Positions 23,561 through 35,459 are shown, numbered from the stretch's first letter. The stretch: 64,000 bases of DNA from Tenrec ecaudatus (GCF_050624435.1 NC_134545.1:90034563-90098562), one strand, 5' to 3'. The notes: a model not told the origin generated them from the sequence alone. A program made the numbers and translations.

Positions 23561-25079
23561 TTTCATTTTTCACAAACTCCTTGAAGCACTCTTATACATA
23601 ATTTCTTTCTATTATTATTTTTCTAGTGCTTTACTCCAAGTATTTTGTTTGCTGTTAACTTTTAAACAACCACGTGTGAAGAACTTCAGGATTTAATTTT
23701 GATAAAGTTCAATGTAACATTATTTCCTCATTTAACATGTTGTGCTATCTGTCTCCTATCTAAGTTGTCCTAAATCCACAGTCACAGAAATTCAGTGCCT
23801 CCTCCACTAACTCCAATGATATTATATATACATACATGAAGCAAAGGTACCAAACCTTATTGATTGTGCATCTGAGTGACAAATGTATGATTATACTCAT
23901 TTTGCAACTTTTTAACTTTTCAATAGGTTTGAAATTATTTCAACATAGAATAAAACAAGAAACTTAGCGATGAAAAAATAAAGAAAAACATTTGAAAACA
24001 CTATTCAAAACTGTTTCATAGGCAAGAAGAAGCTTTTCGTTCTCACCGCATCAATCCCTTTCAATAAGTGTTCTTACCCTTTTTACCTCTAGTCTTCCTC
24101 TACTTTTGTATTTTCTCTCTGAAATGAAACATTTTTTTATATATTTGGGAAAAAAACAACCACCTTTTCTTTTCCTGTCAAGAATCTCTGCTAAAACTTC
24201 CAGGTTTCTGTTATACACGGCAGATCCTAATGTAGCCAGGTGAAGCACTAATTTCTTCACATCTCCCTTTTCTCTTTTTCTGGTTTCATTTATTTCTGTT
24301 CTGCATCTACCTTTCCCTGCTCGCACTCCAGGATCCAACCTTCTGAAGTTCCCATTCCATATTTCTCTTTGATGGGGCTTCTCTGGCTTCAAATTCAACA
24401 TCCTAAGGCTTAAATTAATGAGCTTTCGTATATCAAACCTTTTATTTCCTCATTAACATCAACTCTCATTTTCAAAATGATGTTTGGGCGTAGCTCCTTT
24501 TGAAAACTTTCCTTGCCCTTCACAGTCTGGCAGGTGCTCTCTCCTCTAGGCCGTGTATACATAGACTGCACTGACGGCGTAGGATGATTTTTCACATGTC
24601 TTTGCAAGTGTGAGAAGCCCTTCCAGAGCAGGGGGCAAGCTGCTAATCCAAGAGTAGGTGCTATGAACTCACTGTTCCCCTGAACAAGCACTCTATGGAT
24701 CAGAATCGATTCAACAACAATGTGTATTTTTGTTTTAATTTTTTGTACTGAAATTGTGTTTCTTTGTCTTAAAAGGTCTGTGAATTCTCAGCCTCTCACG
24801 GAGTACTTGGTTCACAGGGAACAGTCAAAACTGTTTTTATTGAATGAATGAACTTTCCTATGAACTACAATCAGAGGTTGGTCCTTTGAATATGTAATAA
24901 AATCCTTGTTCATCTTTCTTATTTGGGAGAGGGAGAATTAGCTTCCCATTAATAGCAAGAATCAAACCTACCTTGGCCTTTTATTCCAGGCATATTATCA
25001 TCAATGGTATGTTCAAGCCATCGCTCTTATTTAATTTTTGTCCTTTCAAAGTCCATGGGAGAAAGACAGAGCTTAATAC
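23561..25079. other. Mostly unique sequence; AfroSINE tail at 24,690-24,740
   Basis: 'ctatggatcagaatcgattc' (about 24,692) followed by 'aacaacaatg' is an AfroSINE or RTE 3' end. The rest shows no recognised gene. Two minus-strand frames (24,051-24,401 and 24,410-24,691) lack known domains. Confidence 0.4.
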
Positions 25080-25205
25080 CTCCTTTGTAACCTCCTGTAA
25101 AGAGGTATAGTCTCAGAAATTCATGAGGGGCCGTTTAGTCCTGTCCTATAGGATCGTTATGTGTTGGTCTGAACTTCATGACAGTGAGTTTGGTTGGTTT
25201 GTCAA
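25080..25205 (+). repeat. AfroSINE 3' half
   Basis: 'ctcctgtaaagaggtatagt', 'ctcagaaattcatgaggggc', 'cctataggatcgttatgtgt' and 'catgacagtgagtttgg' follow one another in order at high divergence. Confidence 0.7.
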
Positions 25206-25460
25206 TGCCATTCCCTACTCTCCTTTACTGAACAAGAACCCAGTCAACATACTCTATGGGCACTTGCTATGTGTGTGCTTATTCTTGAAAAGGGAGTACT
25301 TTAAAAACCACATGGACTATCCTTTTAATTTATGTAAATGGGGTATCACATACCTCAAAGGTATCTAACTTTTATTCTGTCAGCACTGCTTTGAAGACAT
25401 AGTCATGCTATTATAGATACTACTAAGCTATAGCTTTTATATACTACATAGTACATACCA

Positions 25461-25509
25461 TGTGTGTATGTGTGTATGTGTGTTTGTGCATGTGCGTGCA
25501 TGCGTATGT
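25461..25509. repeat. TG-rich microsatellite
   Basis: Interrupted TG/TATG repeats ending in GCATGCG-type units. They are followed by an L2-like tail at 25,510-25,580 ('tttgttgaacga'). Confidence 0.8.
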
Positions 25510-25619
25510 ACTCTCAGCACCTAACAAATGTCAGGTAATATCAGATACTTAATAACGTTTTGTTGAACGATTGTATAAAGGCATCATGGCCAACCAATCT
25601 CACTGTTGGCTTGTCCCTT

Positions 25620-26110
25620 GGAATTTTTCCCCTCAGCCATCACTCAGACGTCTCTTCCTTTCTTGCTTGCTCTGCCACTGCCATCTTAAACTAGGCTCTC
25701 GCATATTCAAATGGACTTTATTAAAATAGTTCACAAGTTCCCCTTTTCCCCTTACTGTGTAGCCCATCCAAAACATTAATGTGTTGCTCAAGTTGACTAA
25801 AATGCCTTTCACTGTCCTGAGAACTTCTATGCTTAAACTAGTATCTGTGAGGTCGACATTGAAGACCCTTCACTATTGGACCTTAGCTTATCCACACTAC
25901 CCCCTAGTGTTCACTCCAATAGGCTTTAAAAAAAAGAAAACTGGAGTGCCCCCATGCTGCTAACATGGCTCCCTAATCATTTTCTTTTTCTGATTTGATT
26001 TCTCACCCTGCGCCCGTTCTGCTCATCTATATTCCATCCGTCTTGATGGAGCCAGCTCATGCAAAATTCCCTCTGTGGAGCTTCTTGTTACTCACTGCCT
26101 CCAAAAGTAC
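25620..26110 (+). repeat. L2 LINE, degraded
   Basis: The C/T-rich text with 'cactgtcctgagaacttct', 'tttctcaccctgcgcccgt' and the closing 'cttgttactcactgcc' resembles the L2 3' region in plus orientation. Borders are approximate. Confidence 0.4.
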
Positions 26111-26244
26111 AGGGGAGGTCACGGTGTCGGAGAGGCAATGAGGCTTTCCAGGAAAAAAAAAATTTTAAAGCAAAAGCAAAAAAACAAACTAAAACATTTG
26201 GGACCTTGGAATCCTACTTTGATAGTTAATGTCTTTGAGTCCTT

Positions 26245-26395
26245 AGAAAAATGTATCTAACTCCTTAAACTTCCGTTTCCTTATCTGAAGAATAGGAATA
26301 TAAATTATGACCTTACGGAGATTGTAGTGATGGAATGAGACAATTTACATTAAGCATCTGCCACATAATAGGCGTTCAATAAATGGTAGCAACTC
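26245..26395 (+). repeat. MIR SINE
   Basis: 'ccgtttccttatctgaagaa', 'taggaatataaattatgacc', 'atggaatgagacaatttaca', 'ctgccacataataggcgttc' and 'aataaatggtagc' form a complete 3' MIR pattern. Confidence 0.8.
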
Positions 26396-27189
26396 TCATT
26401 ACGGATACTGCTGCTTTTGCTCATTTGGCATCTAGCATATGCTACCTTGATGAGCTGATATCTGTCTCCTCTAAAAGCGGTTATCATGGAAACAGTGTCT
26501 ATTATACTCCTCGTGTATGCTCCAGACTGGTAAACACAGTGACAGTGTCTTCAAGTTTATTTAAAAATATAAGAAGCTCATCCCTTGAGTAATTTGCTTC
26601 AATAATTATGTCTTGTTACTTTAAGTAAACCAAGTTAACTGTATGTTACCAACAGAAATGATGTCTGAACAAGAAGAAATCCCTCTGAAATAATCCAGCA
26701 TGGTGATTGAGGATATATTTCACAGTCTTGTCCTGTAGCCTTGAAATCATCATCTTAAATTTAGGAAGTGATTAAGGGTGTCTCTTGGGGGTAATAATAG
26801 ATCTTTGGGTGCTCCAACCTTGATGCCCCTGGAGCACAATATTTGATGGTTTACTTTGGAAGTGAACTCATCAGAAGGTTCATAACAATCCTGAGGCTTT
26901 AAATTCTGTGGAAAAGGGAAGAAAAACATTTGTCTTGGAGCTCCTGACCTAAATGTTCAGCTTTGAAGCACACCACGCATGCCTCGGAATCTCAATTTTA
27001 TCATTTAAAAAAATACAAATAATCATGTCTCATGATGTTTGGGGAGAAAAGAGGCTTAACCCATGATCTGGTTTATAACTCTTCTTACCCTTGTTAACAA
27101 TTCAAGGATATGGTTATTGTGTTTTTAACAGCTTCAAGGAAGAAGATTTTAACAGCCCACTGCTTCAAGGAAGAAGATTCTTCCTATTA
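26396..27189. other. Unique sequence with a small direct repeat
   Basis: No repeat family is recognised. GCTTCAAGGAAGAAGATT occurs at 27,131-27,148 and again at 27,162-27,179. Confidence 0.5.
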
Positions 27190-27635
27190 CTGGCTAAACT
27201 CTTAAGCTGACTCCTATTGAATCACTTTTGCTCACAATAAGCCTGTAGGACACAGTAATGCTATCATTAAAATTTCAGAGCCTTTGTGACACTATTGTCT
27301 GCTAAGATTTGGACTGGTGGCATTGCTGTCTGCTAAGATTTGGACTGCTAACTTCAAGGCCAACACTTCTAAATTCTCCAGCCCTTCTGTGGGAGAAAGA
27401 GGAGGCTCTCTGCTCCTATAAGGATTACAGCCTCAGAACCATTATGGAAAGTTGTAAAGAGTCAGACTCTACTCTGTGATAGTGTGTTTGGCATTCTCTC
27501 TCTCCCGTGTTTAAGTCTTTAGAAAAACAGCAGACTCCTTCAATTTCCTCCCATGGAAAGGCTAATGGGTTCAAACCACTGACCTTTTGATTAAAGTTTT
27601 ACGTGCTGTGCCATTCATTGTGCCACTGGCTTTCT
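27190..27635. repeat. AfroSINE cluster (- fragment, + copy, - fragment)
   Basis: A possible minus 3' piece lies near 27,200-27,260. A plus copy at about 27,285-27,500 shows 'gagaaagaggaggctctctg' and 'ggattacagcctcagaacca'. A minus 5' piece lies at 27,535-27,635 ('ggttcaaaccactgacctt', then 'gtgccactggct'). The plus copy carries an internal 21-base exact duplication at 27,296-27,316 and 27,327-27,347. Confidence 0.65.
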
Positions 27636-27644
27636 CCATACTCT

Positions 27645-28200
27645 GGCTGTTGCTGCTGTTGTTAGATTCCGCGAGTCAGTACCGACTCACAGCGACCCTC
27701 TGTAGCACAGACCAAAACGCTGCCCAGTCCTGCGCCAGCCTCACCGTTGTTCCTGTGCCGAAGGCCGTCCATGCAGCCACTGTGTCAATGCATCTTGTCA
27801 AGGGCCTTCCTCTGTTTGCTGTCCCATGACTTTACCAAGCTTGAGGTCTGTCTCTGGGGACTAGAGATGAAGTCTTAAAATCCTTTCCTCTAAGGAGCAT
27901 TCTGGCAGTACTTCTTCCAAGGCTGATTTTTAAATTTTTTAGTGGTCCATGGTAATTTCAATATTCTTTGTCCACCATAATTCAAATAGCTAGATTCTTC
28001 TCTGGCTGTCCTTCTTCAATGTCCAGCTCTCACCTGCACACAAGGTGATTGAAAAGACTATGGTTTGGGTTAGGTGGGCCCTAGTCCTCTAGGTAACATC
28101 CTTGCTTTCCAATACTTTAGAGAGGTCTTGTGCGTAGATTTAATCCCTTTGGTGTTTTATTTGATCTCTTGACTGTTGCTTCTGCCTAGAACCTTGGTAT
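27645..28200 (-). mobile_element. BovB-like RTE LINE, 3' part
   Basis: On the plus strand it opens 'gttgctgctgttgttagatt' and 'cgcgagtcagtaccgactca' (the reverse-complement RTE 3' end), then 'aaggagcattctggcagtac' (27,894) and 'gtccagctctcacctgcaca' (28,020), and ends near 28,180. In Afrotheria this order is the C-terminal ORF and 3' UTR of the RTE element. Stops are frequent, so it is a fossil. Confidence 0.75.
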
Positions 28201-28480
28201 TTGAAGAGTGGTCTTCAGATCCGCTGCCTATGCTTGGGAGTTTTTAAACAATGCCCTTTCAGAATCTGCATGTTGACAGGAATATCTATGTGATCTGGAA
28301 GTCTCATTGTCACTTGGGAAGCCTGGGTCTACATCAGGTCCTGACTCAGTCGGTGGAGGGATGACACAGGGACTCGGCATCTTGACAGGCTCTCAGGTAA
28401 CACCTTGGCTGGAAATCCACAAGGTGTACTTTGACTAACTAGTTCAGGTCATTGGTACCTAACCTTGCTGACCTATGGGA
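28190..28480. repeat. Possible MER5-type DNA transposon remnant
   Basis: 'agaaccttggtatttgaaga', 'tgggagtttttaaacaatgc' and 'gcctgggtctacatcaggtc' echo MER5 (hAT, non-autonomous) text. The match is partial and I could not locate both terminal inverted repeats. Confidence 0.35.
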
Positions 28481-28961
28481 AGAACTTGGGCGGTCCTGAA
28501 ACCAGCCTCTTTGGTTATCCAGCGGTAGAATTAAGTACTATGGACCAGAGGTTTGCTTTTTCTGCAAACTCTTTGAAAATATGTCTTCTGCCTACCAGAA
28601 AGAAATATTGCTGAAAAGGCTAGAAAAGATTCATTCATGATCTTTCACCCCTATGCAATACAGTGACCATGTTGCTAGTGGAGGTGAGAACATTCCCACC
28701 CCAACACTGGACCCTATGTCATCGCCACCGCGGACCTTCCAAAGCACTGCCCTCGAGTGTGGGCAGCCGCTGCAATCGGTCAGCATTTTTGCAACAAAAG
28801 GGGTTCTTCAAATATGTGTAAACCAACCCCAGAAGCGGGGTGTACATCTCCTAAAACTGCAACAGTAAAACCAAGTGTTGGCAATTAAACACTGTATTTG
28901 CATTTGCGTACCGAGACTGCTGTTCAGACTTCATTCAGAAATCCTTTTTTATAGACTTCTT
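28481..28961. other. Unique sequence
   Basis: Nothing confidently recognised. A 71-codon plus frame (28,653-28,868) has no domain. Confidence 0.4.
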
Positions 28962-29145
28962 AGCCCTGGGGGTGTAATGGTTATGCGATATGCTGCTAAC
29001 TGCTAGGTCAGCAGTTAGAAACCACCAGCTACCCCACAGGAGAAGTGGGGGCTTTGTGCTCCCCTAAAGAGCTAGTCGCCAAAGCCCACAGGGACAGTTC
29101 TACCTTGTTCTAGAAAGTCACTTTGAGTCACCAATTCCAGTGCAT
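28962..29145 (+). repeat. AfroSINE, near full length
   Basis: The tRNA-like head 'tgggggtgtaatggttatgc' is followed by 'gctgctaactgctaggtcag', 'agttagaaaccaccagct' and 'cccacagggacagttctacc', ending at 'actttgagtcacca'. Confidence 0.75.
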
Positions 29146-31959
29146 TTTTAAAAGCAAAAGCTAATAATATTATTCTATATCTACAGATAATGTCTCAAGT
29201 TTCTGAGTATTCATTTTAATTCATGTGTGAATGTTTGCATTGCTTGAAAAATGACTATGTTCTTTAAAAAATACAATTAAAGGCTAGTTGTGAAAATGGT
29301 GTGTAACCGTGTGTTGTGCTACAAATTCCCAAATCTCTTTTTATGTCCACTCTAGAAGAAGACAATGAGTGGCTTTAACAGATTTAAAAATTAACATGAA
29401 AAACACAAAGATCATTGACTGATTTGTATATAAAGTCCATTGGAATGAGGTACAACATGAACAACAGAAAATTTCAAACCCACTAGATTGTTCTATTGGG
29501 CAGATAAGTCTGAGAACTACTGCCATAAGGGAATTTGTTTGGAAATCTGTTCAAAGAGACCATTTCAACAAAGACACTGTATGAGTCAAAAATTGAAAAC
29601 AAGAACCACAACAAATAATAATGGAGAGTTTGCTAGAACTACTTTGATAGAAAAAGTTATGTGTAGCTATATATGTGTGTGTCCACCTGCAGGAGAAAGA
29701 AACCCACAGGGCATTGGTATGAGCTCGCGTGGACTCAGTGGCCATGAGGGCTTTGGGTTTGGTATATATAGGTATACATACATGTGTATAGATATTGACA
29801 CGCATACACTCATGCAAATAGATCTACTGAAGTCCTTGGCACTCTTGACTTGGCTTTGAAGAACTGTAACAAAGCAAAGGTGAGAAAGCCGGTGAAGGAT
29901 GCTGCTTCACAATGGAGTCCGGGCGCAGTTTTCAGTTGAAGTTATTTGGAATGAAGCTTGACTGAGCACTGGAAACATTCGGGAGCCTGCTCACCCTGGT
30001 TCTGCCTCACTGGATTCCCACTTGTCAGTACAGCAGAATTAAAGCTGAGCCAGATCGATGGTTAGCCACGTCAAATTGGATTGTGACAATATGTTCTACA
30101 TCATGGCTGCCGGGGGTGGATCTTGCTGACTTTTCCAAAATCTGAATAGAACGATAGATGGACATATTCTTTTCAAAGTGTAAATGAGGCATTTATTTAG
30201 AAACAAGTGACACTTTGGTGGGTGGACATGTGTGAAAATATTCCATCTACTTGTAAGGCCCATGCAAAATTTTATTTTGAGTTTTATCATCAGAGGGGAA
30301 AAAACAACATAACATCTCATCAGAGTGGATAATTTTCAGGTTTAAACAGCAGTGATCTATTTATAATAAAACCTATTAGAGGACACACCATTTGGTCTAA
30401 AGAATTCTGTGAGTACTACAGGCAGGTCCTTGTTACAGCAACTCTGAGCTTAAGAGATAAGTCCCAGAACAGTGTTCATTCACACTATAGAGTAATGTAA
30501 CAGAAAATAATTTTTAATATGCCTGTTTTTTCATTTTATGATTATTCAAGTGATACTAAAACTCACTATTAGAAGCAATTATACAAAATATGTTTCAGCT
30601 CTTCTTTAAAAAATAAAAAGGAATAAAACAACAACTATTAAATGCCTACTATGTGTCAGCCATCCCAGAAAGACCTGGAAAAGGTCTAATCTGCTACCAT
30701 TTTAGTCTTCAATTTCCTTCATGAAAAATAATTCCATTGAGGGGGGACAAGGTGAGGCTGAGAGTGATGAAGAGCTGTTGATCATTGAAATGAGCCAGAT
30801 ATTTACAATGGTCCTTTCTGTAATTGTCATGGCAACCTTCCGTGGGTAGAATTCCTACAATACCAGATTTAGGGGGGCGAATTAAGTGGAGAAAGTGTAA
30901 GTACTGGGGTCAGCTTTTAAGGACTGCCAGCCTTGAACCCAGAGCCCACCTTCTTAACTGTGTCTAGCACACGGTTTCTGCTCAGCAACTCCTCATCCGT
31001 GTCTTAGGGTATCTATGTTGTAAGAGAAAAGTGGTTTTGCTCATATGGAGACTTATCCTCTGTGGCTGGGAGCTCTCTGTGCACACGAGAATTCCATAGG
31101 ATCAGTGTCCTCCAGTGACAACCAACAGAAACACACTAGTTAGTTGAGTAGCTCAAGTTCATTATTTGTTGCAGCCAGAGAGAGTTCATGCCCTGGGGAA
31201 CCCTGGTATCTTAGTAAGAAGGGGTTAAAAAGCACCAATGATATGATTTCCATCACCCACCAGACTGTGGTGGCTTGTGCATTGTTACGATGAGACTAGA
31301 AGCTGAGTCACTGGTATTTGGAAGGCCAGCAGAGTCTCCCACAGTGAACGGGGTTCAGTGGAGCTTCCACCTAAAGATAGATTGGGAAGCAAATTCTGGT
31401 CATCTGCTTCTGAAAATTAACTAGGGAGTTACACTGCATCACTGTCTGATTCAGGATGGAAGATAAGCAACCAATGCTCTCTGAAAACTCCGATGACGAA
31501 CTAATCTCTGTCTTTTGTATGTGGCTTACTTTTTAGGATATTTTAGGAACTTCTTTTTATCCCTGGCATTCTAAAATTCAAATGAGAAACCAGGCTCCTT
31601 GAAGATTTACTATGTGAATGACAATTGTCAACTTGATGGGTTGAGTGATTGCTTTGAATCCTGGCAACTGCATTTTGGGAATCACAAATGACAGTATTTG
31701 TGAGTCTCTGTCTCTCTTTCATTGGGAAAAAAAATTTTTGATGGTGGCTAGGTCAACTGTTGCCTCATTTATTTATCAACTTATCTATATTGTCTTTCTC
31801 TTAACTTGCTTGGCCCTAGATTCGAAACTCTTGAACTTATTATTATTATTTACAGAATAAAGCTGGAATTATTTATTTATTTAATGTACAAAATAAAGTT
31901 CATGCTAAAGAGACAAAAGCTTGGGCCCATGCAGTGACTTTTCTCCCTTTGTCCTTTGT

Positions 31960-32008
<49 letters not shown>

Positions 32009-32305
32009 CTCTGTTCATTCCGTGCTGGTGTCCAGAGCTCTTGGTCCTCAATGGCTCCCTCCTCCACAAGCAATTGGAATTTGGATGTTTTAGGAAAATA
32101 CATCCCTTCCTCTGCTTCCCATTGTCCAGAAATTTCTCAACATCTCTTTCTTAGTTTTTTCGCTTCATTTGTATTTGTTTTCTAATGTTTGGTTTGATGT
32201 GACAACACACGAAGGGACAGAGGTTAATTGATACAAGTAATTGGCAAAGTCTAGCTGGGAGTCTTTTCACCTCTCCTATTTGTTAAGTGCCAGTTTCCCA
32301 ACTTC
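29146..32305. other. Mostly unique sequence with small repeats
   Basis: An AfroSINE fragment (+) lies at 29,670-29,775 ('gaaacccacagggcattgg', 'gactcagtggccatgag'). MIR-like pieces lie around 30,640-30,670 and 30,935-30,965. A TGTCAACTTGATGG-type terminus at about 31,627 may start another old LTR-like repeat, with an A/T-rich end near 31,885. No exon or RNA gene is recognised. Confidence 0.4.
31956..32006. repeat. (TG)n microsatellite
   Basis: About 25 nearly perfect TG units, interrupted once near the left end. The cysteine/valine and threonine/histidine strings in overlapping frames come from this repeat. Confidence 0.97.
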
Positions 32306-32309
32306 TAAC

Positions 32310-32745
32310 CTGGAGCCTTGGTGAGTCTGTGGGTTAAGCACTGGGCTTCTAACGGCAAAGTCAGTGGATCAAAAAACTCACAGCTCTGCAGGAGAGGGCT
32401 GGGTCTACCTGCCTCTGAATAGTCATGCCCTCAGAAATCCTAGTGAGCAGTTCTACTGCGCCCTACAGAGTCCCTCTGAGGGACTGAGGTTGGAGGCTTG
32501 AAAGCATCAAATCGCATAATTTGCTAACATTGTCCTTATTATACCAGGTGCTGTCAAGTTCATTCTGACTCATAGAAACACCGTAGACCAGGATAGCATT
32601 GTGCTGCAGCAGGCTTTCCAAGGCTATAATGTTTGTAAGAGCGCAGACTGCTAAAGCTTCCTCATGCTGAGCCGCTGATGAGTTTGAACTCCCAACCTTT
32701 TGGTTAGCAGCTGGGAGTTTAACCACTGCATTACTTGGAAGGGTT
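32310..32745. repeat. Inverted AfroSINE pair
   Basis: A plus copy (32,310-32,480: 'ggagccttggtgagtctgtg', 'ggttaagcactgggcttcta') is followed after about 60 bases by a minus copy (32,540-32,745: 'gtgctgtcaagttcattctg', 'aaccttttggttagcagctg'). A transcript through both could fold into a long hairpin. Confidence 0.75.
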
Positions 32746-33089
32746 TCTTTATTTTCCTTACTGAAGAAGTGAATGCCACATCATGAGAGGAAATATTTCA
32801 TGCCAGTAGAGAGAAAACTCTAAGTCAGCTGTATAAAATTCATCTCATCTAATACTAAGATTTCATTACTGATAGCCGATTTTTTTTGCACTCTGTTAAG
32901 AAAATCTAACAAGCTTTTCCAATAGTAATCTAGTAACTGTCTCAAATCCTTTGTGGAATAGAGTACATATTGATGAATGAATAAATGAACAATAAATAAA
33001 TGCCTGCTGCTTATTAACAGAAGGCAGCATCAAGCAATGTTTCCACTTATCAAGTACAGTGTGGCCTTCAGACATCTCTTTCAACATTA
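32746..33089. other. Unique AT-rich sequence
   Basis: No feature is recognised other than an A/T-rich run with 'gaatgaataaatgaac' near 32,975. Confidence 0.4.
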
Positions 33090-33960
33090 TAGTGTTTATG
33101 GCACCAGGACGTCACAGCACCTAGATACCAGCTTCGCTTCAGAGCCCTGACCAGACTGAACTAGCGATGGGTGCTTTTCTTGTTTAGTACAATGCAATGA
33201 TTATGCAGCCATTCTAGCATGAGTTTGAGTTTATCGGGCTTCTGAACACTGCCTGATTTAGATGGCAATGTCCCGGGAAGGTGGGCAAGATGAAAAATGC
33301 CCATCCCCTCGGCAAGTGTTCATCCTGCTCAAACCCACCACGGCGCCTCTGAATGTCTCCAGTATTGATAGCCCGTCTTTGCACAGGCGAATTCCGCAAG
33401 CAGGCTCATCAATGCACTGAATAGATAGTGGTGTTTAACCGAGGCCATTTTCCAGGTCTCCCTTATCCACGTGCAGTAATCCATCCTGGAAGTCAATTTC
33501 ATTCCGGGGCATTTCTCACTGCAGACTGTTTCCTCTAGAAACCAAAGCTGCCCTTCCACGCCCCTTTATCAGCGCTCTTGGCCGCTCTCACCGAGGAGGA
33601 GGTGCACCTGCTCTTCCCCCTCCGCGCCTCCCTCCCACCTCTGAAGGAGAGCCCCCGGGCTCGGCTCATCTTTACCCTGCTTATGGTGTGCATGACAATC
33701 GTGGATGCCTTGCTTGGCTCCAACTCATGCGGTAAGCAATGTAAGGCACGAGCTTTCCTGACAGATTAGAAGGTGCTTTGTAACGTGGGGAAAATCAAAT
33801 AAAATGCCTGTCGCAGGGAATTCCGAGCTGTGTGGGAAGAGCTCCGGGAAGGGGCCGCAGCAGGCTGATGTAAACAATGCAAATGCCAGAAATCCAGCAT
33901 CAACCAGCGGACATGGAGGACAGCGATCAAAAAAAGAGATTTGGTCAACCACTGCGTTTT
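33090..33960. promoter_or_regulatory. Repeat-free, CpG-enriched block; candidate regulatory element or exon
   Basis: No interspersed repeat interrupts about 870 bases, and CpG is visibly commoner than in neighbouring DNA, above all at 33,540-33,680. Inside are an exon-like unit bounded by good splice signals (33,539-33,731), an E-box CACGTG near 33,470, and a compact FOX/SOX/octamer-like cluster at 33,869-33,884. This fits an enhancer, a small promoter or a conserved exon. I recognise no encoded protein, and function is inferred only from composition and motifs. Confidence 0.35.
33539..33731 (+). other. Exon-like unit, unidentified
   Basis: A pyrimidine-rich tract ending 'gtttcctctag' precedes position 33,539, and 'gcg|gtaagc' follows 33,731; both fit the splice consensus. 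Between them lie 193 bases open in two plus-strand frames. One frame (stop-free from 33,539) includes 'EEEVHLLFPLRASLPP' and then a hydrophobic stretch, 'ARLIFTLLMVCMTIVDALL', that could be a membrane or signal segment. The other frame is rich in Pro and Gly. I do not recognise either product. High GC alone can keep two frames open, so the call is tentative. Confidence 0.2.
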
Positions 33961-34509
33961 AATAAGAATGTTTTTCAATTTTAGAAGCCAAATAGAAGAA
34001 TCATTCATCAGACTTTTTAAAATATGTTGGTTCTGAGAATGGTGTAAAAGTATGAGAATGCTTATAGCATGATGACTAGGAAAAAGACAAAAGTCACAGA
34101 GGCAGTATAGCTACAACTGTGTAAAACGCGTGCAACCGAGGAACTGATGAGCTTATACCGAGAGAGTAACTCCAACTGTGCTTATGTGATGGAGCTCTCC
34201 ATACAGTTCCTTCATAGACTTGCAAAGTGCAAGCCACCACAATCTTGCTTGGAATGAAAAGGTCATGTCTTTTTTTTCCACAAGGGAGGAATCTAGGCAG
34301 GCTTCTGATACCAGAGGGGAACGATTCAAACATCAAGGATGTAAGAAAACACTGTCTTATGTATTAACTAGCCCAGAATCTCCATCTATGGGAAATGGAA
34401 CCAAATACAGAGCCAACATTAATGAGACAAACAAACACATAGTAGACGCTTGTGGGAATAAATCTGGGATAGCTAATAGAATAAATGAGAGGCTATATAT
34501 AGTTACGTG
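33961..34509. other. Unique sequence
   Basis: No repeat or gene is recognised. Confidence 0.4.
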
Positions 34510-34662
34510 TTAGATGTCATTCCTCATGGTCACCAGTTTGAAACTATCGGCAGCTCCCTGGGAGAAAGACTGGGTTTTCTACTCCCATAAGTTTTTACAG
34601 TCTCAGCACCCATTGAGGGGTGATTGCTATGAGTTAGCATCGACTCGATGGCAGTGACCTGG

Positions 34663-34698
<36 letters not shown>
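34510..34698 (+). repeat. AfroSINE followed by (GT)n
   Basis: The SINE runs from about 34,520 through 'gctccctgggagaaagactg' to 'catcgactcgatggcagtga' (34,638-34,657). It is followed directly by (GT)n at 34,666-34,698, so the microsatellite probably grew from the SINE's GGTTTG-type tail. Confidence 0.85.
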
Positions 34699-35459
34699 AT
34701 GCACACTCTTTTAATACTAAGACTATAAGACTATTTTAAGAGATAATTTTTTACAAAATTGTATTTTTATTTTTAAAGGTCGCTGATATTCTTGAAACAG
34801 GGAAGGACCAGGGAATATATTGAGAAGGATCCAGAAGCCATTTTGAAGTAAGAAAAACAAAACCTATGCATAACACACGTATTTCTTAACTAAGAATTAG
34901 CTAACGTGTGAAACATGAACCTGCTGGTACTTACTGCCATTAAAATGATAAACATCAAAGGGTAGAAGGATGAAAAATGTGTACAAGTGAAAAAATGCTG
35001 CACAACTGTATGTAAACACTCATTAAAGTCATAGAACATTATATATGTGCGTAAAGCGAGACATCGTAAATAGTTATGCTAAGGGAGGGTTGAGTCTTTA
35101 TGCATTTTTTCTGTGCAACTGTTTAATATTTAACACAGTTGTGTTTTATAAGAAAGAGTGTTAGTATCGGCAACCACATGAAAGCATTATAGCTCAGAGT
35201 GTTGCAGCCGAGCCAAGCACAGGGATTTGAAGGTGGCTTTTTGAGGTCTTTGGGTGACTCCAGGGAACTTTTGTGGTTAAAACCTACAGAAGGTTGCTGG
35301 GAAAAACCAGCAAAGGCTCTGAAGGGATTTGCTTTGCGACAAGAGGAGGCAGAGGTGGAAACAACATGAACATACAGGGCAGCTTCTCAGGACCAGATCT
35401 GCCACCCATCTGCATGCTTTCCTAGTGTAGGGAGTTGCATGCTTCCAGGAGAGTGGAGA
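34699..35459. other. Unique sequence
   Basis: AT-rich. No gene or repeat is recognised. Confidence 0.4.

Noticed and set aside
31900..32185. Frames with strings of Thr-His or Cys-Val
   Set aside because: They are produced by the (TG)n microsatellite.
33535..33723. Minus-strand 62-codon frame over the CpG-rich block
   Set aside because: High GC keeps several frames open. The splice signals favour the plus strand, and no domain is visible on the minus strand.
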